Positions 1-5,116 of a stretch of 5,116 nucleotides of DNA are shown one piece after another. Within the stretch, counting starts at the first letter, position 1, and the number at the start of each line of letters is the position of its first letter. The stretch covers positions 1-5,116 of the forward strand of contig JAFWPT010000470.1 in the NCBI GenBank assembly GCA_017509375.1. The letters are read 5' to 3'. The position numbers and the translations under genes are program-made. This DNA comes from Bacteroidales bacterium (GTDB taxonomy: Bacteria > Bacteroidota > Bacteroidia > Bacteroidales > UBA932). The notes under the pieces are model-generated. The model saw nothing but the letters and a program-made list of their open reading frames with translations. It did not search any database and was not told the origin of the DNA.

Positions 1-270
1 AGCGGTGAACAATACGACTTCCACATCCGGCACCATCTTCTTGATTTCACCCGCCCAGTAAAGCCCTTCGTTGCCCGTAGTGATGTTTGTGTAGAAGTTC
101 ATGTCCAGAAGCACCACATCCGGCCGGAACTGCTCCAGCGAGGAAACCAGGGTGGCCGGCGACGGAATCGTCTTCACCTCCGCAAAGTGCATCGGCAACA
201 AAATCTCCAGCGCCCGGCGGATTCCCTGGTTATCATCAACCACTAGTATTTTTCCAACTTTCGAAGCCAT
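1..270 (-). CDS. NtrC-family response regulator, receiver domain (3' part beyond window)
   Basis: The first 90 codons of a response regulator run off the left edge. The protein starts MASKVGKILVVDDNQGIRR, the usual first strand of a receiver (REC) domain. The acidic pair is Asp12/Asp13, the phospho-acceptor is Asp56 in LLDMNF, and the switch Thr is Thr89 in VLFTA. The loop after Asp56 is longer than usual (about YTNITTGNEG), as I recall from a Bacteroidota group of sigma-54-dependent (NtrC-like, AAA+ plus Fis) regulators; the AAA+ and DNA-binding parts would lie outside the window. A partner histidine kinase is expected but not visible. The ATG at 268-270 is chosen because it sits directly before the conserved first beta strand. 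Upstream are a sigma-54-like promoter and paired palindromes, which would fit self-activation. The receiver assignment is firm; the NtrC-type output domain is inferred from resemblance. Confidence 0.9.
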   Translation of the reverse strand, partial: MASKVGKILVVDDNQGIRRALEILLPMHFAEVKTIPSPATLVSSLEQFRPDVVLLDMNFYTNITTGNEGLYWAGEIKKMVPDVEVVLFTA

Positions 271-323
271 TGTCAAATTAACATTGTACGCCCACGCACG
301 AGTCAAATTCCGTTCCATACAAC

Positions 324-338
324 GCAATATACACGCCC
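324..338 (-). promoter_or_regulatory. Candidate sigma-54 (-24/-12) promoter for the response regulator
   Basis: Read on the minus strand the site is GGGCGTGTATATTGC. It carries the invariant GG-N10-GC spacing of sigma-54 promoters and an exact TTGC in the -12 element (consensus TGGCACGNNNNTTGC). The -24 element differs from consensus at the first T and at the A and C of CACG. Transcription would start near 312, leaving a leader of about 41 nt before the ATG. The downstream gene is an NtrC-like regulator, which makes a sigma-54 promoter plausible here. A -7 hexamer-like TAACTTTG at 410-417 is an alternative, but it has no matching -33 box. Confidence 0.5.
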
Positions 339-374
339 CCAATCACTTACGGAATCCATTGCCCCCGCAAAACC

Positions 375-410
375 GTAAAGACTCCTTACACCACTGTAAA
401 GAATCTTTAC
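375..410. promoter_or_regulatory. Two tandem 15-bp palindromes, 21 bp apart (candidate operator/enhancer)
   Basis: Site 1 (375-389) is GTAAAGACTCCTTAC and site 2 (396-410) is GTAAAGAATCTTTAC. Site 2 is a perfect 7-bp inverted repeat around one central base; site 1 has a single mismatch in its arms. The centres (382 and 403) are exactly 21 bp apart, two helical turns, so two dimers would bind on the same DNA face. Relative to the predicted sigma-54 start they lie near -70 and -91, close to but slightly nearer than usual enhancer distances. The likeliest binder is the Fis-type domain of the downstream regulator (inferred). Repressor binding is the alternative. Confidence 0.6.
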
Positions 411-586
411 AAAGTTACGACTTTTTCCGGAATTGCGGATTAGTAAGCGACCTCGCATATCTGCCTAACCGCTTCCGTGCCGATACCCTGGGACCAGAAC
501 TGCTTAAGAAATGTCATTTTCTACTTTACCCTCACGAAGTGCCGATGGGCATTTAGATATCAGATACTGCATAGTCCGCTTTCCCA
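411..586. other. Intergenic stretch, no gene recognised
   Basis: This is the rest of the gap between the truncated phosphatase copy and the regulator. I found no convincing reading frame, tRNA or T-tailed terminator. An imperfect inverted repeat (GCGGATTAG at 435-443 with CTAACCGC at 465-472, one bulged A) and a 4-bp stem in TGCCGATGGGCA are present. Neither is followed by a T run in either direction, so neither is called a terminator. Confidence 0.4.
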
Positions 587-1180
587 CTAAAGCTTGGCAC
601 TATGCTCCAGAATCTTGTCGAAGCACCGGGCGTAATTCCTGTCGTGCAGGTCAGTGCCGAGGAATGAGTAGAAGCCGTTCTCTTTCAACCATATTGCCCT
701 GACGGCGACGGGTGCGCGGTAAAAGCCTTCTATGGAGCCGAGGTTGCGCTGGAATTTTGCGCCGGCGTCGCGGAAAGCTTTGTAATCGTCCTCGGTAGCC
801 CATAAGTAGCGCTCCGGGTGGGCAAGCACCGGCTGGTATCCGTCGCGCACAAGTTGCCGTATCTCCAGGAACGGGTCCAGATTACCCATCTTCGTGCGGT
901 CGCGTATGGGACATTCCACGAGTATGTGATTCCCTTCCCACGGCAGGAGCCAGCCTTTCAGGCGTGCTTCCGGCCAGGTCTCTGGAATCAGCCGGTACTC
1001 CAGGGAAGGAGTGAGTTTCAGCTCTATCCCCTTATCGTCCAAAGCTGCCTGGAGCCTCTCTGCAGCCTCCTCCATGGTCGAAGGCGTGTTCGGAAAAGCG
1101 ATTGTACGGTGAGAAGTACAAACCGCACGCTTGTACCCGTGTGAAGCCAACCAATCGGCAAGGAACAAGGATTCCTCCAT
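587..1180 (-). CDS. 5'-truncated second copy of CpsB/YwqE-type phosphatase (probable pseudogene)
   Basis: This 197-residue frame aligns without gaps to the complete copy at 2814-3464, from residue 24 of that copy almost to its end; about 17 of ~192 aligned residues differ. It keeps TSHR, PSLEYRLIPE, AHPERY and GTDLHD, which carry the later metal ligands. It lacks the N-terminus with the D-x-H-x-H motif (FDCHCHILPG in the full copy), expected to bind metals in the PHP fold, so phosphatase activity is doubtful. Homology continues 21 bp upstream of the ATG as LDDGALD, then stops abruptly at 1201/1202 where the hairpin stretch begins. The frame stays open to a stop at 1268-1270 with no other ATG, GTG or TTG. 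The C-terminus ends EHSAKL instead of ER. There are no frameshifts and most base differences are silent, so it was under selection until recently or still is. No promoter is seen. Confidence 0.75.
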   Translation of the reverse strand: MEESLFLADWLASHGYKRAVCTSHRTIAFPNTPSTMEEAAERLQAALDDKGIELKLTPSLEYRLIPETWPEARLKGWLLPWEGNHILVECPIRDRTKMGNLDPFLEIRQLVRDGYQPVLAHPERYLWATEDDYKAFRDAGAKFQRNLGSIEGFYRAPVAVRAIWLKENGFYSFLGTDLHDRNYARCFDKILEHSAKL

Positions 1181-1201
1181 ATCCAGGGCGCCGTCGTCGA
1201 G
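604..1201 (-). repeat. Direct repeat, copy A (phosphatase duplication)
   Basis: This 598-bp segment aligns base for base, at a constant offset of 2215, with 2819-3416. By hand count I find about 79 mismatches and no indels (about 87% identity). The direct orientation means recombination between the two copies could delete the lipoprotein gene and hairpin stretch between them. Confidence 0.85.
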
Positions 1202-1329
1202 CCACGAAACGGATGTGGGACTCCGTTTATCCGTCTCGTGGCAAGATATAGCCGAAATATCTTGAGTTTAGTACCACGACACGGACGTAGAGTGTGCTAC
1301 GACAGTTTCGAGGACAGAGGAAATATCTT
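1202..1329 (-). repeat. Degenerate tandem direct repeat of ~60 bp
   Basis: Two units, 1202-1263 (62 bp) and 1274-1329 (56 bp), share both ends but diverge in the middle. On the minus strand each begins AAGATATTTC and ends with TCCGT, one variable base, TCGTGG. In the shared frame the ends would read DIS and TSVSW in both units, although a stop (1268-1270) separates them. The unit nearer the phosphatase ends exactly where phosphatase homology begins. Confidence 0.5.
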
Positions 1330-1491
1330 TCGCCATTTCGATCAAAAATCGACGGCCAAAGGCCGTATAACGGGGGCTTCGCCCAGGACAGGAAGGATTA
1401 ATGCCGGACGCATTCGCATCCGGCTGCCGGGCTGGCTTACGACTTGCCCGGCTATTATTGCTCCGCAATGAACCGGCGGCGCCTCGGAAGT

Positions 1492-1509
1492 TTGCAAGCC
1501 AGCTTGCAA
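1492..1509 (-). repeat. 7-bp stem, 4-nt loop hairpin downstream of the lipoprotein gene
   Basis: TTGCAAG and CTTGCAA form a perfect stem around CCAG (CTGG on the minus strand), 19 bases after the lipoprotein stop codon. No T run follows on the minus strand, so it is a poor intrinsic terminator. A short stable hairpin just after a variable-protein gene recalls the cruciform downstream of variable repeats in diversity-generating retroelements; that link is inference only. It could also block exonucleases at the 3' end of the mRNA. Confidence 0.5.
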
Positions 1510-1528
1510 CTCCTCCCGGCTTCCCCGG

Positions 1529-2737
1529 CTACTTTGTTACGGGTCGTACCGAGAGTCCGTAGAAGCGGTTGATTTCGTACCTGTGGATACCACCGGAATA
1601 GAAGAGGTTGTACCACGCGCGGCTCGGCATGCCCGTAGTGAGGGACGAAGACCAGTAGGAGCCACCTGAACCGGCATCAACGAGTTTCGTGTTGTCCCGG
1701 AGGCCTGCAGCGGGGAGGAAAATACTGTTTCCGTTGCCCGCAGTTATTACTATACCGGCAATTCCGGTACCATTGTAATTGCTGTCCCATGTATAGGCAC
1801 ACCTCAAAAACATCTCCGTCCACTCAGCATCTGTCGGCATTCGCCAGTCACCGCCCCAGTTTGCTGTGGCTGCGTCGTCCTCCGGATCCAGAACCGTCTT
1901 GTTATCCAAAGTATTGGAACTATCCCAATAAGAACTCTTGTTGCAATACTTTGTGAGTTTAGTGTCAGCGCCGTTACACCACTTGTAATTAGACCAACCA
2001 TAAGCAGACTTAGCTTGTGTCTCGCCCCAGGCGAAGTACTCACCATATTCCTCAGGCTTGGTGGCGCCAATATTGCATGAGGCCCACTTAAGCCCTGAGG
2101 GCAGGCCGAGATCAACCGCCTTCACGGAATCCGGACAAGATGGTTTTTTTTCGACCGTTACATCGCAGGTAGCACTCTTGTCCCCACTCTTTGCGGTGAT
2201 CGTAGCCGAGCCGGGCTTTACGGCAGTTACCTTGCCGTCGATCACGGCAGCCACGGACGAGTCCGAACTAGACCATGTTAATGTCTGATCCGTAGCATCT
2301 TCAGGAGCGACCTTGGCCGTCAGCGTGTATGACTCTCCTTCGACAAGGGTCAAGGAGGTTTTGTCCAGAGTCACTGAAGAAACAGGTATTGCGGCCTTCA
2401 GAACTTTGACTTTGCAATATTTCTGCAATCCGCCGCAAGAAACTGAAATGACCGCGTTGCCTTCATGCAATCCTTCCAACAAGCCATCCTGGCTTACAGT
2501 GGCGACAAAAAGGTTTGAAGACTCCCATTTAACTGTCTTGTCGGTGGCATTAGCAGGAGATACTGTTACTGAGAGCAGATGCTTTTCTCCTTCAGTTACT
2601 TCTATTTCAGATTTACTTAGTACCACATCGGTCACGGGAATGGTCTTCGTGCAAGCCGAAAGAAACAATACGGCAAGAAAAAGAATTGTTGGTTTCATCA
2701 TAGCCTTTATCATTGGAGGTACCCTGCTTGCCTTCAT
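1529..2737 (-). CDS. Ig-like (Big_2) / FISUMP-domain lipoprotein
   Basis: This is a 402-residue exported protein. A hydrophobic signal (KPTILFLAVLFLSAC) ends in a lipobox, with Cys29 as the lipidated residue, so it should be anchored in the outer membrane and possibly face outward. Two bacterial Ig-like Big_2 domains follow (about 34-112 and 118-196), each with VTLDKTSLTLVEGE-like first strands and an LTWSSSDSSVA-like core. From about residue 201 (CPDSVKAVDLGLPSGLKWA) to the end is a FISUMP domain, with GEYFAWGET, WRMPTDAEW, YWSSS and a final GLSVRPV. Such proteins are thought to display a ligand-binding C-type-lectin-like surface; the ligand is unknown. The first ATG is used here, but Met9 (2713) or Met13/14 (2701/2698) would give a more typical signal peptide, and AAAGG precedes Met13. 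Its own promoter lies upstream. Residues 373-393 look like a variable tip (see findings). Confidence 0.88.
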   Translation of the reverse strand: MKASRVPPMIKAMMKPTILFLAVLFLSACTKTIPVTDVVLSKSEIEVTEGEKHLLSVTVSPANATDKTVKWESSNLFVATVSQDGLLEGLHEGNAVISVSCGGLQKYCKVKVLKAAIPVSSVTLDKTSLTLVEGESYTLTAKVAPEDATDQTLTWSSSDSSVAAVIDGKVTAVKPGSATITAKSGDKSATCDVTVEKKPSCPDSVKAVDLGLPSGLKWASCNIGATKPEEYGEYFAWGETQAKSAYGWSNYKWCNGADTKLTKYCNKSSYWDSSNTLDNKTVLDPEDDAATANWGGDWRMPTDAEWTEMFLRCAYTWDSNYNGTGIAGIVITAGNGNSIFLPAAGLRDNTKLVDAGSGGSYWSSSLTTGMPSRAWYNLFYSGGIHRYEINRFYGLSVRPVTK

Positions 2738-2760
2738 GGAAACAAAACAAAAGTATCAGT

Positions 2761-2792
2761 CAAATATAGTTATTTCTTCGTTAAGCACCAAA
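2761..2792 (-). promoter_or_regulatory. Bacteroidota-type promoter of the lipoprotein gene
   Basis: On the minus strand, TTTG (2789-2792) is followed after exactly 20 bases by TATATTTG (2761-2768). This matches the primary-sigma consensus of Bacteroides (-33 TTTG, -7 TAnnTTTG, spacer 19-21). Transcription would begin near 2755, giving a leader of about 20 nt to the first ATG or about 40 to 55 nt to the later ones. The promoter lies in the 76-bp gap after the phosphatase stop, so the lipoprotein need not depend on the upstream operon. Confidence 0.75.
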
Positions 2793-2813
2793 CACCTTCA
2801 CTGCAGTATTACG

Positions 2814-3464
2814 TTACCGTTCCAGCAACTTGTCGAAGCATCTTGCATAGTTCGTATCGTGCAGGTCAGTGCCGAGGAAGGAGTAGAAGCCGTTTTCTTT
2901 CAACCATATTGCCCTGACGGCGACGGGTGCGCGGTAAAAGCCTTCTATGGAGCCGAGGTTGCGCTGGAATTTGGCGCCTGCGTCGCGGAAGGCTTTGTAA
3001 TCGCTGTCAGTGGCCCAGAGGTAGCGCTCGGGGTGGGCAAGCACCGGCTGGTACCCGTCGCGCACAAGTTGGCGTATCTCCAGGAACGGGTCCAGACTTC
3101 CCATCTTTGTACGATCTCGAATGGGACATTCTACGAGTATGTGGTTTCCTTCCCACGGCAGGAGCCAGTCTTTCCGGCGGGCTTCCGGCCAGGCCTCCGG
3201 AATCAGCCTGTATTCCAGGGACGGGGTTAGCTTCAGCTCGATACCCTTATCGTCCAAAGCCGCCTGGAGCTTCGCCGCCGCCTCCTTCACGATTGCAGGC
3301 GTATTTGGGAAAGCAAGCGTGCGGTGAGAGGTACATACTGCGCGCTTGTACCCGTGCGAAGCCAGCCAGGCGGCAAGAAACAAGGATTCCTCCAGGTCCG
3401 AGGCGCCGTCGTCGAGTCCGGGGAGGATGTGGCAATGACAGTCGAATTCAGGCAGTAACTCCAT
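2814..3464 (-). CDS. CpsB/YwqE-type tyrosine-protein phosphatase (PHP fold), complete copy
   Basis: The 216-residue protein is slightly shorter than typical CpsB/YwqE enzymes (about 250). This family uses a trinuclear metal site in a PHP-type barrel to remove phosphate from phosphotyrosine proteins, classically the kinases that control capsule export. Visible ligand motifs: Asp8, His10 and His12 in FDCHCHILPG, then LDDG (Asp18/Asp19), TSH (His47), SLEYR (Glu84), AHPERY (His144) and GTDLHD (Asp200, His202). All expected blocks are present, so it should be active. The protein is probably cytoplasmic, as no signal peptide is seen. It starts 9 bases after the hydrolase stop, suggesting one operon. 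No capsule gene or tyrosine kinase is visible nearby, so its substrate is unknown. The ATG at 3462-3464 fits the family's usual short N-terminus. A truncated relative lies at 587-1180. Confidence 0.88.
   Translation of the reverse strand: MELLPEFDCHCHILPGLDDGASDLEESLFLAAWLASHGYKRAVCTSHRTLAFPNTPAIVKEAAAKLQAALDDKGIELKLTPSLEYRLIPEAWPEARRKDWLLPWEGNHILVECPIRDRTKMGSLDPFLEIRQLVRDGYQPVLAHPERYLWATDSDYKAFRDAGAKFQRNLGSIEGFYRAPVAVRAIWLKENGFYSFLGTDLHDTNYARCFDKLLER
2819..3416 (-). repeat. Direct repeat, copy B (phosphatase duplication)
   Basis: This is the partner of 604-1201, same orientation, ungapped. Similarity ends on the left just before this copy's stop codon and on the right within codon 17, so the repeat contains almost nothing but the coding sequence. 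The copies therefore share no flanking DNA that would show how the duplication formed. Confidence 0.85.
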
Positions 3465-3473
3465 GTTCAGACA

Positions 3474-5116
3474 TTAAGGTAAAACGGTAAGGCCGATCCA
3501 GGAGTCGTTCCAGACCGAAATACGGCAGGGCCGGTAGTCGTCAGCGGTAACGGTGTAGGGATTCTCCTGGAAAAATTGCGGGGAGACCGCCATGACGGGA
3601 TACCAGCTGGACTGGACTTGTACGACTATCCGGTGGTCCCGCTGGAAAATATGCGCTATGTCGTTCAGTGTAAAGTCGATACAGGTCGGCCTGCCGGGGG
3701 TTGCAGGCTCCGGGGAGCTGAAGCCGTGACGGTAGCGGGCGCGGAAGACGTCGCCCCTCACAAGCATCTGGTAGCCGTCGGGGCGCTCGTCGATAAGCTT
3801 GACGATGAAATCGGCATCGGTGGTGGACAGAGTGACGTCCAGATGCACGCGCACCGGACCTTCCGAAAGAAGATCCGCCTCCAGCACCTCGCCGCGGTAG
3901 GTCAAAACGTCCGCACGCTTTTCAGCAAAACGCTGGTCTGCAGCCATATAGTTCTTGCTGCGGCCGTTGGTAAGCTTTTCCATGTACGGTACCGGATCGT
4001 CAGGACTGGAAAGATAGCCCCGGGATCGCCGGACTCGCGGGACGGCACTTGAAAGACGGTTCCGGTCGAAATATAAACGCTGCTCGCCGGCAACTTTTAC
4101 CGGCCACTCGGAGTAAACGTTCCAATCGGGACGGGTATCGTGCCCGGCCCCGGATTCAAGGGCCCGGGAAGGCAGGACATGGACAGCCGCCGGACGCTCC
4201 CCCTTTCCTTCCAGATACCACGCAAAGAACGGATACTCAATCTCTTCCATGAAATAGTCGGTAGAACCTCCGCCGAAACGGGAGTCGCCCAGACCGGTGT
4301 ATTTCGAATCCCGCCAGCCTCCGTGGGACCAAGGGCCGTAGACGAAGTACGCATCCGTTCCGGGAGACTGCTTCCGCAGGGCGGAGTAGGTCTCGATGGC
4401 CCCGAAGCAGTCTTCGGCATCGTAACTCCCGCCCACCACCAGCACCGCCGGCTTCACGTCATACAGCCTGCCCGCCATGTTCCTTTCCTGCCACCAGGCA
4501 TCGTAATCCGGATGCAGGAGCATTTCGTCCCAGAACGGGACGCGTTCCCCAAGATTCTCCGTAAGCGACTTGAAATCAGGAAATTGCCTATAATATTCAT
4601 AGATATCCCTGTCTATTTTGACCAGTGACTCGGGACCTTCTGCGGACGGTCCTTCCCGAAGCCTGAAGAACGAAGCGGCGAAGGTGTACATGTCGAGCAT
4701 CCACACCCCGTTGTGATGCACATCATCCCCGCGCCACCAATCCGTCACCGGCGCCTGGGGAGACACGGCCTTGACTGCCGGATGCCCGCTAAGGCCAGCC
4801 AGCATTGCATAGAAGCCGGGATAAGATACCCCTTTCACGCCCACGGAACCATTAGTCCGGGTATGCTGCAACAGCCACTCCACGGTATCGTAGGCGTCCG
4901 TCGCTTCGTCGCTCTGCGACCAAGGGGCATCCGCAGGCTTCAACGGGCGGATATTCTCATACACGCCTTCACTCAGGAATGTACCGCGAACGCTCTGGAA
5001 CACAATGATATACTTGTTCATGGCGAACATCCGCATCCAGCTGCGCAAACTCCCCGGAAGCTGTTCTCCCTGTTTCCCGATACCATAGGGGGTACGCAAG
5101 AGGATGACGGGATGCG
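3474..5116 (-). CDS. CocE/NonD-family alpha/beta hydrolase (5' end beyond window)
   Basis: The frame is open to the right edge: upstream of the TTG at 5097-5099 it reads HPVIL directly into LRTPYG, the conserved first core strand of this family. That TTG is therefore an internal Leu codon, and the true start is outside. Counting from it (541 residues), the likely triad is Ser92 in GVSYPG, Asp227 in GGSYDAEDC and His259 in GPWSHGGW. FQSVRGTFLSEGVYE (about 34-48) is the usual VRG...SEG segment near the oxyanion region. A C-terminal beta-rich jelly-roll domain (about 390-541, with EADLLSEGPVRVHLDV and HRIVVQVQSSWYPVM) follows, as in X-Pro dipeptidyl peptidases (S15) and cocaine esterase. It hydrolyses an ester or amide, perhaps an acyl-peptide or a 7-ACA-like glutaryl amide; the substrate cannot be told. 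The missing N-terminus prevents checking for a signal peptide. The phosphatase follows by 9 bases. Confidence 0.9.
   Translation of the reverse strand, partial: HPVILLRTPYGIGKQGEQLPGSLRSWMRMFAMNKYIIVFQSVRGTFLSEGVYENIRPLKPADAPWSQSDEATDAYDTVEWLLQHTRTNGSVGVKGVSYPGFYAMLAGLSGHPAVKAVSPQAPVTDWWRGDDVHHNGVWMLDMYTFAASFFRLREGPSAEGPESLVKIDRDIYEYYRQFPDFKSLTENLGERVPFWDEMLLHPDYDAWWQERNMAGRLYDVKPAVLVVGGSYDAEDCFGAIETYSALRKQSPGTDAYFVYGPWSHGGWRDSKYTGLGDSRFGGGSTDYFMEEIEYPFFAWYLEGKGERPAAVHVLPSRALESGAGHDTRPDWNVYSEWPVKVAGEQRLYFDRNRLSSAVPRVRRSRGYLSSPDDPVPYMEKLTNGRSKNYMAADQRFAEKRADVLTYRGEVLEADLLSEGPVRVHLDVTLSTTDADFIVKLIDERPDGYQMLVRGDVFRARYRHGFSSPEPATPGRPTCIDFTLNDIAHIFQRDHRIVVQVQSSWYPVMAVSPQFFQENPYTVTADDYRPCRISVWNDSWIGLTVLP

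Larger units (their letters stand above)
1202..1528. repeat. Hairpin-dense noncoding stretch
   Basis: Between the lipoprotein stop and the truncated phosphatase lies a run of short, mutually different inverted repeats. They are: 1201-1214/1229-1242 (13 of 14 pairs); 1243-1249/1257-1263 (7 bp, perfect); 1286-1290/1297-1301 (5); 1339-1342/1348-1351 (4); 1352-1357/1361-1366 (6, loop AAA); 1374-1377/1381-1384 (4, loop TTC); 1403-1411/1416-1424 (8 of 9, loop ATTC); 1426-1431/1447-1452 (6); 1457-1461/1465-1469 (5, loop TCC); 1492-1498/1503-1509 (7, loop CCAG). The two imperfect stems have a mismatch that becomes a G-U pair in minus-strand RNA, so the structure may be selected as RNA from that strand. 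The 66-codon frame at 1268-1468 is made largely of hairpin arms and resembles no protein I know. Function unknown: a palindromic repeat element, a structured RNA or a recombination relic are all possible. Confidence 0.6.

Noticed and set aside
410..417. TAACTTTG as the -7 box of a primary-sigma promoter for the regulator
   Set aside because: It matches TAnnTTTG, but there is no TTTG about 20 bases upstream and it abuts the palindrome; the sigma-54 site fits better.
435..472. Intrinsic terminator or tRNA in the intergenic region
   Set aside because: The imperfect stem has a bulge, no T run follows in either direction, and the length and arms do not fit a tRNA.
101..556. Open frame of 151 codons on the plus strand
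   Set aside because: It overlaps the receiver-domain gene in antisense and the promoter region, and its translation shows no recognisable domain.
1268..1468. 66-codon frame within the hairpin stretch, minus strand
   Set aside because: It is composed mainly of hairpin arms and half of the degenerate repeat, has no recognisable domain or promoter, and is better explained as noncoding.
1202..1528. CRISPR array or integron attC sites
   Set aside because: The stem-loops differ from each other in sequence and spacing, with no regular repeat-spacer pattern and no integron box motifs or integrase.
2313..3230. Open frame of 305 codons on the plus strand
   Set aside because: It is antisense to the well-supported lipoprotein and phosphatase genes and spans the promoter between them; a matching shadow occurs opposite the second phosphatase copy.
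5097..5099. TTG as the start codon of the hydrolase
   Set aside because: The frame continues upstream to the window edge with HPVIL leading into the conserved LRTPYG, so this is an internal leucine codon.

Overview
The window looks like chromosomal DNA of a Bacteroidota member, probably a gut-type Bacteroidales. Three things point there: an exact Bacteroidota-type promoter (TTTG-N20-TATATTTG) in front of a lipoprotein gene, a lipoprotein combining bacterial Ig-like domains with a Fibrobacter-succinogenes-major-paralogous (FISUMP) domain, and few Shine-Dalgarno sequences. The genus cannot be fixed from sequence alone. Every gene I can support lies on the minus strand, so transcription runs from right to left.

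In transcription order: (1) a CocE/NonD-type alpha/beta hydrolase whose 5' end lies beyond the right edge (3474 to >5116). (2) Nine bases after its stop, a complete CpsB/YwqE-type PHP-fold phosphatase (2814-3464), probably in the same operon. (3) A separate unit with its own promoter (2761-2792), coding for an Ig-like/FISUMP lipoprotein (1529-2737). (4) A noncoding stretch of about 330 bp (1202-1528) packed with short inverted repeats and one degenerate direct repeat. (5) A second phosphatase copy (587-1180) missing the first ~20 codons, including the D-x-H-x-H metal motif; its break falls exactly at the edge of the hairpin stretch. (6) A 316-bp intergenic region with a good sigma-54 -24/-12 match and two tandem 15-bp palindromes exactly 21 bp apart. 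(7) The first 90 codons of an NtrC-type response regulator running off the left edge.

The most unusual structure is the middle section. A lipoprotein gene and a hairpin-dense element sit between two direct, ungapped ~598-bp phosphatase copies. The copies are about 87% identical overall by hand count, but one 116-bp block differs at only 2 positions, which suggests gene conversion. The lipoprotein's C-terminus resembles the C-type-lectin-like ends diversified by diversity-generating retroelements, and a 7-bp-stem, 4-nt-loop hairpin follows its stop codon. No reverse transcriptase or template repeat lies in the window, so this remains a hypothesis. The regulator's upstream region has the layout of a sigma-54 promoter with paired enhancer sites, and self-regulation is a reasonable inference.
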